This document shows positions 1 through 9,900 of a stretch of 64,000 nucleotides of DNA, one piece after another. How positions within the stretch are numbered: the stretch's first letter is position 1; every line of letters begins with the position of its first letter. The position numbers and the translations under genes are program-made. The notes under the pieces were generated by a model that was not told the origin of the DNA, searched no databases, and worked only from the letters and a program-made list of their open reading frames with translations. Source of the DNA: Tumebacillus lacus (GTDB lineage Bacteria > Bacillota > Bacilli > Tumebacillales > Tumebacillaceae); the NCBI RefSeq assembly GCF_026410385.1, contig NZ_JAPMLT010000009.1, positions 1 through 64,000 on the forward strand, read 5' to 3'.

Positions 1-1846
1 CTCCGGCGATCCGCTCCCATTCGCTGTCGAGACAGATCATTTCGGCGGTGTGGCCGGTGAGCAGTCCGCGCAGACGCTCTTGGGTGAGCAACACCGGGAA
101 CGCGGTGTCTTCCGCCACGTAGGTCAGACGGTCGACCGGGTAAGACGGGTCGAGCGGCACATAGGCCCCGCCCGCCTTCAAAATGCCGAGCAGCGAGACG
201 ACCATTTCGACAGATCGCTCCATCAGCACGCCGACCGCCACGTCAGCCCCGACGCCGCGTTCGCGAAGGACGCGGGCCAGTTGGTTCGAGCGGGCGTTGA
301 GTTCGCGGAACGTGACGGTTGCCCGGTCGTCTGAAACGGCGACCGCGTCCGGCGTGCGCGCTGCTTGTGCTTCGAACAGTTCGTGCAGCACCGCGTCCTG
401 CGGGTAGTCGGCGCGGGTGTCGTTCCATGCGCTGAGCACTTCGCTGCGCTCCGATGCTGTCAACAACGGCAACTCGCACAAACGCGTCTCCGGTCGTTTG
501 ACAATTTCTTGCAACAGAGTTTGGTAATGACCGAGGAACCGTTCCATCGTCGCTTCCTCAAACAGGTCGGCGCTGTAGGCGAGGCGCAATACCACACCCT
601 CTTCACGCTCGATCGCCATCAAGGTCAGGTCAAATTTGGCCGGTTCATCGTCCGACTCAAGGATCTCCATCGACAGACCGGACAGTTGGAGCGACGGCAA
701 AGGTGCATTTTGCAAGACGAACATGACTTGGAAGAAGGGCGAATCGTTGCGGCTCCGCTTCGGTTGCAGTTCCCGAACCAACACTTCGAACGGGATCTCT
801 TGGTGCGCGTAGGCGTCGAGCGTCGCAGTGCGCACATCATGCAGAAGTTCGAGGAAGGAAGTCTCCGGTTCAAACGTCGCACGCAAAGCCAGCGTGTTGA
901 CGAAAAATCCGATCAGCCCTTCCACCTCTTCTTGATTGCGCCCGGCAATCGGTGTGCCGATGGTGATGTCGGTCTGTCTGGAGTATCGGAAGAGCAAGGC
1001 GTAAAACGCGGCCAACATCGTCATGAACAGCGTGCTGCCCTCGCGGCGGCCGAGCTCTTGGACAGGTTTCATCCACTCTTTTGACAGGGCCAGCGTCTTC
1101 ACCGCTCCCTGATGTGTCGGTTGCGGTTTGCGCGGCCGGTCGGTCGGCAACTCCAGCACCGGCGGATCATCGCCCAAGCGTTGTCGCCAGTGAGCGAGTT
1201 GTTCGTCCAATACTTCCTCGCTCAGCCACTCCTGTTGCCATTCCGCGTAGTCCCCATATTGGATCGGCAGTTCCGGCAATTCCACCGGCCGCCCTTGCAC
1301 AAAGCCTTCATATAATACGGCGACCTCGCGCACCAACACCCCGGACGACCAACCGTCCGAGATGATGTGGTGCATCGTCAGGACCAGCAGGTGGTCCTGT
1401 TCACCGAGTTGTACCAGCAAGGTGCGCAGCAAGGGGCCCGCTTGCAAATCGAAAGGACGGGCTGCCTCCTCCGCCGCGATCTGCATCGCGGCCGCTTCCC
1501 GCTCTTCAGCGGGAAGATGCAGCAGATCAATCCGGTTGAGCGGCACGTCGAGGGCGGGAGCGATGAACTGCATGAGTTCATCCTCTTCCCGACCAAAGAC
1601 GGTACGCAGTGTCTCGTGTCGCCCGACGATCTCGGCAAAGCACGCGGCCAACGCCTCTGTGTTGAGGCTCCCGCGCATCCGTACCACTTTGGGAATGTTG
1701 TACAACGGGCTGCCGGGGTACAGTTCATCGAGCAGGTACATGCGCTGCTGCTGATGAGAAGCCGGGAACATATAATACTCGTGATCCGTTTGCTCGACTC
1801 GCTCCTGATCGTCATCCGACGAAGCGGTCCAGTTCGTTGAAGTCAA
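1..1846 (-). CDS. Non-ribosomal peptide synthetase, C-A module (5' part; runs off the left edge)
   Basis: Third protein of the assembly line, cut by the window edge. The visible 615 residues hold an LCL-type condensation domain (HHIISDGWS motif intact) and the first third of an adenylation domain (A1-A2 region, LKAGGAYVPLDPSYP). The residue-selecting part of the A domain lies outside the window, so its substrate cannot be read. The reading frame is closed upstream by a TGA, and the first usable start is TTG at 1846, with GAGAGG about 10 nt before it. An ATG at 1856 lies in another frame and stops after 14 codons. The gene sits 38 nt downstream of the preceding synthetase on the same strand. 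The C domain should accept the Asp-loaded chain from that protein. The start is tentative; the family call is secure. Confidence 0.93.
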   Translation of the reverse strand, partial: MTSTNWTASSDDDQERVEQTDHEYYMFPASHQQQRMYLLDELYPGSPLYNIPKVVRMRGSLNTEALAACFAEIVGRHETLRTVFGREEDELMQFIAPALDVPLNRIDLLHLPAEEREAAAMQIAAEEAARPFDLQAGPLLRTLLVQLGEQDHLLVLTMHHIISDGWSSGVLVREVAVLYEGFVQGRPVELPELPIQYGDYAEWQQEWLSEEVLDEQLAHWRQRLGDDPPVLELPTDRPRKPQPTHQGAVKTLALSKEWMKPVQELGRREGSTLFMTMLAAFYALLFRYSRQTDITIGTPIAGRNQEEVEGLIGFFVNTLALRATFEPETSFLELLHDVRTATLDAYAHQEIPFEVLVRELQPKRSRNDSPFFQVMFVLQNAPLPSLQLSGLSMEILESDDEPAKFDLTLMAIEREEGVVLRLAYSADLFEEATMERFLGHYQTLLQEIVKRPETRLCELPLLTASERSEVLSAWNDTRADYPQDAVLHELFEAQAARTPDAVAVSDDRATVTFRELNARSNQLARVLRERGVGADVAVGVLMERSVEMVVSLLGILKAGGAYVPLDPSYPVDRLTYVAEDTAFPVLLTQERLRGLLTGHTAEMICLDSEWERIAG

Positions 1847-1884
1847 TGCGTCTCATCCTCTCCCCAGAAATTTCGTAAAGGGAA

Positions 1885-4800
1885 TTATCGTCTTACCCGG
1901 CGATCCGCACGGGAGCGGGCCGCGATCTTCGGTGCGGCGGAGGAACCGCCGTCCTGCGACTGCGCTTTGACGATCACTTCAGCCAAGAAGGCGACCGTCG
2001 GCTGCTCAAACAGGCTGCGCAGCGGCACGCTGACTTGGAACTCTTGCCGAATGCGAGAGATCACCTGTGTGCCGAGCAACGAATGTCCCCCGAGGTCAAA
2101 GAAATTGTCGAGCACGCCGATGCGCTCCAGACGCAACACGTCTGCCCAGATCCGAACGAGACGCTCTTCGGTCTCGTTGCGCGGCGCGACATATTCGGTC
2201 GCCAGTTCGTCGCGGCCGCCTTCCGGTGCGGGCAGCGCACGGCGATCGACTTTGCCGTTCGAGGTGAGCGGCAAGACTTCGAGCGGAACGAAAGCGGAAG
2301 GCACCATGTAATCGGGCAATTGTTCCTTCAATTCGCGACGCAAGGCCTGCAAGTCAGGCTCCACCCCTTCAGCCGGTACGAAATAGGCCACCAATCGCTT
2401 GTCGCCAGGCGCATCTTCGCGCACCAGCATGGCCACCTCGCGCACAGCCGCGCTGTTGAGAATCACCGAAGCGATCTCGCCCAGTTCGACGCGGAAGCCG
2501 CGGATCTTCACTTGGTCATCGATCCGACCGATGTATTCCAACTTGCCGTCCGGCAAATAGCGAGCCAGATCGCCCGTCTTGTACAGGCGTTCACCCGGTG
2601 CAGCAGCCAACGGAGAGGCGATATATTTTTCAGAAGTCAACTCGTCTCGACGCAGATAGCCGCGGGTCACCTGTGCCCCGCCGACGTGCACCTCGCCCGC
2701 GATACCGGGCGGCAACGGTTGACCGTTCGGATCGAGCAGGTACACCTGCACGTTCGGAAGCGGACGTCCCAGCGGCACGGTCGCCGAGCGGCGCTCTGCA
2801 TCGAGCTCGACACGATGGGTCAGCACTCCGACCGTCGTCTCCGTCGGGCCGTAGTGGTTGTACACTGCCAGTTCCGGCGCGAGTTCACTGATCTGCTCGA
2901 CCAGTTGCCAAGACAAAGCTTCCCCGCCGAAGATCAGCCGCTGCTTGGGCAGCACGCGTTGCAGCGCAACACTCATCAGCGCGGCAAAATGGGACGGTAC
3001 GATCTTCAGGCAGTCAATCGGATGCCGCTCCATGTACTCCGCCATCGCATCGGCGTTCGACACGCGCTCTTGGGACAGCACATGCAGGGTGCTGCCTGTG
3101 CACAGTGCCGGGAAGATCGAAGTGTTTCCAAGGTCGGCTGCCAGCGTCGAGACGGTGGCATAGCTCGCCTTGGAAGGCAGATCGAGTGCGCCGATCACGC
3201 TCTGCACGTAGTTAAGCAAGTTGCGATGCTCGATCACAACCCCCTTCGGCTGCCCCGTGGAACCGGAGGTATAGATCACATAGGCAGCCTGTTGCGGCTC
3301 GACAGCGACTGTCGGTTCTGCTGCACTTTGTCCAGCCAGATCGTCGCCGTCGAGGAGCAGGATCTGTGCTTGGTGTGACGGCAGCGCGGCCAGAAGGCTC
3401 GATTGGGTCACGAACACCGGTGCAGCCGTGTCTGCCAACATGTAGGAGATCCGATCTTCCGGGAAGGACGGATCGAGCGACACGTAGGCAGCGCCCGCCT
3501 TCATGATGCCGAGCAGTCCGACGATCATGTCGCAGGAGCGTTCTACGCAGAGCGCGACGAGGTCTTCCGATCCGATCCCAAGCCCGATCAAACGGTGAGC
3601 CACTCGGTTCGCCTGCTCGTTCAGCTCGCGGTAGGTCAACTGCGCGTCTTCGTACACGACAGCGACCGCATCCGGCGTTGCCAGCGCCTGATTCGCGATC
3701 AGATGCGGGACCAACAGCTTTTGATCAAACGCACGCTCGGTGCGATTCCATTCACCCACCACCAGATGGCGCTCCGACTCGGTCAGCAACGAAAGCTGTC
3801 CGATCTCCGTCTCCGGCGCGTGCGCGACCTGCTCAAGCAGCAGCAAGAAATGCTCCGCCATCCGCTCGGCCGTCGCCGCATCAAACAAATCGGTGTTGTA
3901 TGTGACCATGCCGAGCACGCGGTCTTCGTCCTCGACCAAGCTCATCGTCAAGTCAAATTTGGACGTGCCGCCGTCCGCCCGCAGCAGTTCCAGAGACAAC
4001 CCCGGAACGTCCAGCCCGGCCAACGGATTTTTTTGCAGATCGAACATGACTTGGAACAAAGGCGTATAGCTCAAGTTGCGCTCCGGCTGCAATTCCTCAA
4101 CCAATTTTTCAAACGGCAGATCTTGATGATCGTACGCCTCCAACGTCCCGCGGCGCACGCGATCCAACAGATCGGTAAACTTCATCTCGCCTGTCACGCC
4201 TGTGCGCAAGACGAGGGTGTTGACGAAAAAGCCGATCATCCGCTCGATTTCACTGCGGTTGCGGTTGGCAACAGGCGTGCCGACGAGCAGATCTTCCTGT
4301 CCCGTGTAGCGATGCAGCAGTGCTTTAAAAGCGGCCAGCAACGTCATGTGCAGCGTCGCGCCTGCGCTGCGGCTCTGCTCGTGCAAACGCGCAGCCAGAG
4401 CCGGCTCGATTTCAAAACGATGCATCCGGCCCTGCGAGCCCAGCACTGCCGGACGGGGGCGGTCTGTCGGAAGTTGCAGCACCGGCAATTGGCCTCCGAG
4501 CTGCTGTTTCCAGTACCCAACCTGCTCTTCCAGCACCTCGCCTTGCAGCCAGCCGCGTTGCCAATGAGCAAAATCGGCGTACTGAACGGCGAGCTGCGGG
4601 AGCGTCGTCTCGCGGCCTGCTTCTGCCGCTTGGTACAGCGAGAGCATTTCCTGCACCAAGACGTTCAGCGACCAGCCGTCCGAAATGATGTGGTGCATGG
4701 TCAAGAGCAGCACGTGTTCCTGTTCCGACAGCCGGACCAGACCGGCGCGCAGCAGCGGGCCTGACGTGAGGTCAAACGGCTTTTGCGCCTCTTCCGCCAC

Positions 4801-6903
4801 CAGTCGACGCGCCTCCGTCTCCCGCTCCTCAGCCGCGAGGTCGATCAGGTCGACCACCGGCATCGCCAGCTCCAACTGCGGATGAATCACCTGCACCGGG
4901 TTCATGTTGAATTCGGTGAACGTGGTGCGCAGCGATTCATGACGGGCGACGACTTCGTTCAACCCGCGTTGCAGCAGATCGGTTCGCAGTGCGCCGCGCA
5001 GCACGACGGAGGTGGCGATGTTATAGGCCGGGTTGCCCGGCTCCAACTGATCGAGCAGCCACATCCGCTGTTGCGCGAAGGACAGCTCGCAGTTCGACCG
5101 ATCCAAAAGCACCGGAATGGTCTTTTGCACAGCCGCTTGCTTGTCTCCGGAGAGATTGTCCACATGTTGAGCCAAATCTTTCAGTTTTGGATTGGCGACC
5201 ATGTCCTGAATCTCTACCCGAATGCCGAGTTGCTCTCGAATGCGGGTCTGAACTTGGATCATGTTCAGCGAATCGCCGCCGAGATTGAAGAAATGACTCT
5301 GTGGTCGGACGTTGCGAGCGCCGATGACATCCCGCCAATAGCCTGCGATCACAAGTTCAGTCTCGGTCAGGTGTGCCGCTTCACCCGGATGATCCGCCTC
5401 GACCGGCATGACCTCGCTCGCGGCCGCCGTCTCCAACACGGCGCGGCTCATCGTGCGTTGCGTCTCGATCCAGTACGATCTGCGTTCAAACGGATAGGTC
5501 GGCACATGGACGCGCCGCCGTTTGAAATCAGCGTCAAACGCCCGCCAGTTCACATCGCCGCCCTGCGCCCAGTACGCGCCGAGATGCGCAAGGATCGATT
5601 GCCAGGCATCCTCGCCGCGGCGCAGCGAGCCGATGCACAACGCGCTGTCCGAAACCCCGTGATCGGCGAGCATCCGGCCGACGAGACGAGTCAAAACGGT
5701 GTGCTGCCCGATTTCAATATAGACGTTGACCCCTTGCTGCATCAGACGTTGCAATCCTTTTGCAAACCGCACCGGCTGACGGGCATGCTCGCACCAATAA
5801 TCGGCATCGAGCGCGCGCCCCTTGATCACATCGCCTGTCAGATTCGAAACCAGCGGAATCTGCGGCTCCTGCATGGACACCGCTTCCAGATGGGAGCGAA
5901 ACTCCTCCATCATCGGTTCGACCAGCGGGCAATGAGACGCCCGGGTACCGCCAACCCGTTTATGCACCACTTCCATCTGTTCCAACCGTTCGCACAACTG
6001 CTCGATGTGCTCTGGACGCCCTGAGACCACAACTTGATCGGATGCGTTGATGTTGGTGATCCACAGTTTCCCTTCAAAATCCCGCAGATAGCCTTGCACC
6101 GTCTCCTCATCGGCGAGCAGCGACACCATCACGCCCGGCTCACAGCGGTCATTCAGCAGATAGCCGCGGCGCATCACCAGCAGCAGCGCGTCATGCAACG
6201 ACATCGAACCCGCGATGCATGCAGCGGCGAACTCACCGAGACTGTGTCCGATCAGCACTTCGGGCTGCACACCCCACGACATCCAAAGCCGTGCCAGCGC
6301 GACTTGCAACATGAACTGCAACGGTTGCGCGATGTGCATTTCCTGCAGCGACTCTTCGTGGCGTTCGTCGAACAGATACTCCAAAAAAGGTACCGGATAG
6401 TGCGTCCGCAAGATCTCCGCGCACTCATCGAATGTATGGCGGACCAGGGTCGAGCTCTCATAGAGGCTGCGACCCATCCCGCTGTATTGAGCGATCTGCC
6501 CGGTGAACAAAAATGCGACTCTTGCTTGCCCCTGCCATCTCGCGTCACCTGCCGCAAGACCTGCGCTTTGCGTGCCGTCCCACGGCGACACCGCCGCCTC
6601 GGCGAGCAGTTCATGCAGTTCGGAGCGGCTGCCCGCAACGACCGCAAGGCGGTGATCAAAGGCACGCTGCCCGACATGGAGCGTATGAGCGAGATCGCCG
6701 AGCGGCTGCTCCGGCTCAAATCCGAGATGCCGCTGGAGGTTCCGCGCTGCCTGCCGCACCGCCCGATCACTCCGGGCGGTCAGCGTAAACAGGTGGTGCG
6801 AGCGCTCAGGCATCCGCACATGATGATCGACTTTCACAAAGGTTCCTCCTCCGTCTGTGGAAATTTCCGCTCTTGCTTGGCCTTGGCTGCGATCACTCGA
6901 CAT
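1885..6903 (-). CDS. Hybrid PKS/NRPS: AT-ACP-C-A(Asp)-PCP
   Basis: A 1672-residue assembly-line protein that starts inside a polyketide module. Residues ~30-110 are the KS-AT linker. An acyltransferase follows (GHSLGE 219-224, His324 in an atypical RASH motif), then an ACP (LGGDSL, Ser545), a condensation domain (HHIISDG 737-743), an adenylation domain (YTSGSTGQPKG 1211-1221) and a C-terminal PCP (LGGHSL). There is no KS, KR, DH or thioesterase. My manual ten-residue-code alignment reads D-L-T-K-I-G-H-V-G-(K), closest to known aspartate codes. GHSLGE (not GHSQGE) favours malonyl-CoA, so an unreduced beta-keto unit should be added before Asp. The ATG at 6903 overlaps the upstream gene by 11 nt. 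An in-frame GTG at 6837, 7 nt after GGAGGAGG, is an equally good or better start that would remove 22 unconserved-looking residues. Confidence 0.95.
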   Translation of the reverse strand: MSSDRSQGQARAEISTDGGGTFVKVDHHVRMPERSHHLFTLTARSDRAVRQAARNLQRHLGFEPEQPLGDLAHTLHVGQRAFDHRLAVVAGSRSELHELLAEAAVSPWDGTQSAGLAAGDARWQGQARVAFLFTGQIAQYSGMGRSLYESSTLVRHTFDECAEILRTHYPVPFLEYLFDERHEESLQEMHIAQPLQFMLQVALARLWMSWGVQPEVLIGHSLGEFAAACIAGSMSLHDALLLVMRRGYLLNDRCEPGVMVSLLADEETVQGYLRDFEGKLWITNINASDQVVVSGRPEHIEQLCERLEQMEVVHKRVGGTRASHCPLVEPMMEEFRSHLEAVSMQEPQIPLVSNLTGDVIKGRALDADYWCEHARQPVRFAKGLQRLMQQGVNVYIEIGQHTVLTRLVGRMLADHGVSDSALCIGSLRRGEDAWQSILAHLGAYWAQGGDVNWRAFDADFKRRRVHVPTYPFERRSYWIETQRTMSRAVLETAAASEVMPVEADHPGEAAHLTETELVIAGYWRDVIGARNVRPQSHFFNLGGDSLNMIQVQTRIREQLGIRVEIQDMVANPKLKDLAQHVDNLSGDKQAAVQKTIPVLLDRSNCELSFAQQRMWLLDQLEPGNPAYNIATSVVLRGALRTDLLQRGLNEVVARHESLRTTFTEFNMNPVQVIHPQLELAMPVVDLIDLAAEERETEARRLVAEEAQKPFDLTSGPLLRAGLVRLSEQEHVLLLTMHHIISDGWSLNVLVQEMLSLYQAAEAGRETTLPQLAVQYADFAHWQRGWLQGEVLEEQVGYWKQQLGGQLPVLQLPTDRPRPAVLGSQGRMHRFEIEPALAARLHEQSRSAGATLHMTLLAAFKALLHRYTGQEDLLVGTPVANRNRSEIERMIGFFVNTLVLRTGVTGEMKFTDLLDRVRRGTLEAYDHQDLPFEKLVEELQPERNLSYTPLFQVMFDLQKNPLAGLDVPGLSLELLRADGGTSKFDLTMSLVEDEDRVLGMVTYNTDLFDAATAERMAEHFLLLLEQVAHAPETEIGQLSLLTESERHLVVGEWNRTERAFDQKLLVPHLIANQALATPDAVAVVYEDAQLTYRELNEQANRVAHRLIGLGIGSEDLVALCVERSCDMIVGLLGIMKAGAAYVSLDPSFPEDRISYMLADTAAPVFVTQSSLLAALPSHQAQILLLDGDDLAGQSAAEPTVAVEPQQAAYVIYTSGSTGQPKGVVIEHRNLLNYVQSVIGALDLPSKASYATVSTLAADLGNTSIFPALCTGSTLHVLSQERVSNADAMAEYMERHPIDCLKIVPSHFAALMSVALQRVLPKQRLIFGGEALSWQLVEQISELAPELAVYNHYGPTETTVGVLTHRVELDAERRSATVPLGRPLPNVQVYLLDPNGQPLPPGIAGEVHVGGAQVTRGYLRRDELTSEKYIASPLAAAPGERLYKTGDLARYLPDGKLEYIGRIDDQVKIRGFRVELGEIASVILNSAAVREVAMLVREDAPGDKRLVAYFVPAEGVEPDLQALRRELKEQLPDYMVPSAFVPLEVLPLTSNGKVDRRALPAPEGGRDELATEYVAPRNETEERLVRIWADVLRLERIGVLDNFFDLGGHSLLGTQVISRIRQEFQVSVPLRSLFEQPTVAFLAEVIVKAQSQDGGSSAAPKIAARSRADRRVRR

Positions 6904-9900
6904 CGCGCGGTGCCTCCTCCAAGATCACATGCGCATTCGTGCCACCGATCCCAAACGAGCTGACCCCGGCCCGGCGCGGGTGCGCTTCTGTCTGCCACGG
7001 CGTTGTCGCCGTGTTGACATAGAACGGGCTGTTCTCCAGATCGAGCTTCGGATTCGGCTCGGTAAAGTTCAGGCTCGGCGGAATCTCCCCGTATTTCAAG
7101 GCCAGCGCGGCTTTGATCAGGCCGGCGACCCCGGCGGCCGCATCCAGATGCCCGATGTTCGTCTTGAGCGAACCGATCGCGCAATACTGTTTACGCTCCG
7201 TCTGTTGGCGGAACACCTGCGTGAGCGCCGCCACTTCGATCGGATCGCCCAAGTTCGTGCCTGTTCCGTGCGCCTCGATATACGTGATCGTATCCGGGTC
7301 GACGCCTGCTGCTGCCTGCGCCTCTGCGATCACATCGATCTGACCTTGGATGCTCGGCGCAGTGTAGCCGATCTTCATGTTGCCGTCGTTGTTGATCGCA
7401 GAACCCTTGATCACGGCGTAGATCGGGTCTCCGTCATGCTGTGCGTCCGACAGACGCTTGAGGAAGATCACACCTGCGCCGTTGCCGCTGACCGTCCCGG
7501 CAGCCGATGCGTCAAACGCCCGGCAATGGCCGTCCGGCGAGTAGATAAAGTTCGGTTCATAGAGATAGCCGGTCTTTTGCGGCACTTGCACGGTCACGCC
7601 GCCCGCCAGCGCATAATCGCTGCGACCGGAGAGCAAACTCTCGCAGGCCAAGTGAATCGCCACCAGAGAGGTGGAGCACGCCGTGTCCACCAACATCGCT
7701 TCTCCCCGCAAGTTCAATTTATAAGCGACGCGAGTTGCCATAAAGCGCGGTTGGGCTGCCATGTACGCTTGGTACATGTCGCCGATCGACGTGCCGAGCG
7801 CATCCGGCTGCAGGTAGGTGGCATATCCGCTGCCTCCATACACGCTCACCTTCTCCTCGATCTCGTCCACGTTGTAGCCCGCGTTCTGCACCGCTGCCCA
7901 GGCACATTCCAAGAAAATGCGCTGCTGCGGATCGAGCAGACGCGCTTCCCGCTCGGAGATATTGAAGAACTCCGCATCAAACTTGTCGATGTCGTCCAGG
8001 AACGCCCCGTAGCGCAACAACTTGTCTTGGTTGGCCGGGTCTTGATTAAAGAAGCTCGGCTCCAGCTCTTCCATCGGGAACTCGCGGATGCTCGCTTTCC
8101 CGTCGCGCAGGTTTTGCCAGAACTCGTACACGTCGTTCGCATCGGGCAAACGCAGGCCGATGCCGATGATCGCGATGTCACGATCCTCCTCCGACGATTT
8201 GCGGATCGGACGCGCCGTCCGCTCTTTTTCCGCTTGTGCGGCGGACGGATCAAACGCCTCTGCCAGCGATTTGACTGTCGGGTAGCGGAACAGTTCGGTG
8301 ATCGGAATGTCCAGACCGAGTTCCTTTTGCAGGGCGTCGCGCACCTTCATCACAAGGATCGAATGTCCACCGAGATCGAAGAAGTTGTCGTGCACCCCGA
8401 CTCGATCCAGTTTCAAAATACGGGCCCAGATCGCTGCGATCTGCTCTTGCAACGATGTTTTGGGGGCTTCGTACTCCACAGACGCTGTTTCGCGGTGATC
8501 GGCGGCGATGCGCTCCAACGCTTTGCGGTCGATCTTGCCGTTTGGCGAAAGCGGGATCTCATCGAGTCGCACCAGCGACGGCGGGATCATAAAGTCAGGC
8601 ATCGTGCGGGCGAGGAACTCTTTCAGCACGTTCGCCGTCACCGCTTGCTCTCCGGTGTAGAACCCGATCAGCGTCACGCCGCCATCAGGAGCTTTGCGGA
8701 CGAGCACGGCCGCATGATCGACTTGCGGATGCTCCAGCAAGCCGTTTTCAATTTCGCCCAGTTCGATGCGATAGCCGCGCACCTTCACCTGATGATCGAG
8801 ACGGCCGAGGTATTGCAGGCTTCCGTCCGGCAGGTAGCAGGCGAGGTCGCCCGTCTTGTAGAGGCGGCCGCCGGTTTGAACGAACGGATCGGCGAGGAAA
8901 CGCTCCTCCGTCAGCTCCGAACGGTTGTGATAGCCGCGCGCGACTTGAATCCCGCCGATATGCAACTCGCCCGGTGTCCCCATCGGGACCGGCCGCAGCC
9001 AGCGGTCGAGCACATGCATCTGCGTATTGGCCACCGCATAGCCGATCGGCACAAAGCCGAGCGCATGGCCTTGCTCGCACGCCCAATACGTGACGTCGAT
9101 GGCCGCTTCTGTCGGACCGTACAGATTGTGCAGTTCAACGTGCGGAAGTCGATCAAAGAAACGCTCTTGCAACTCGAACGGCAAGGCCTCGCCGCTGCAC
9201 ATCACGCGGCGCAGACTGCGGCATGCCTCCACCTCATCGTCCTCAAGGAACGCCTGCAGCATCGACGGAACGAAGTGCATCGTGGTGATCCCTTGCTCCT
9301 CGATCAGCCCGATCATGTAGCGGCTGTCTCGGTGCCCTTCCGGACGGGCCACCACCAACCGCGCACCGACGAGCAGCGGCCAGAAGAACTCCCAGACCGA
9401 CACGTCAAAGGAGAACGGCGTTTTCTGCAAGACGGCATCCTCCGCCGTCAGCCCATACTCATCCTGCATCCACAGCAGGCGGTTGACGATCCCGCGATGC
9501 TCGTTCATCGCCCCTTTCGGCAGGCCGGTCGAGCCGGACGTGTAGATCATGTACGCCAGATTCTCGGCCACCACGTCTGTCTGCGGGTTTTCCGCCGATT
9601 CCGATGCGAGCGACTCCTGCGCCGTGTCCAAGCAGATCGTCCGTCCTTGGTAAGCGGGCAGTCCGTCGATCAGATGCGACTGCGTCATCAGCACCGAAAC
9701 GCCGGAGTCTGCCAGCATAAACTCCACGCGATCTTGCGGATAGGTCGGGTCGATCGGCACGTAGGCAGCCCCTGCCTTCAACACGCCGTACAGGGCGACG
9801 ACCATCTCCGGCGAACGCTCCATGCAAACGCCGACAAACTGATCCGCACCGACGCCGTTTTTCAGCAGATGATGCGCGAGTCGGTTGGCCCGCTCGTTCA

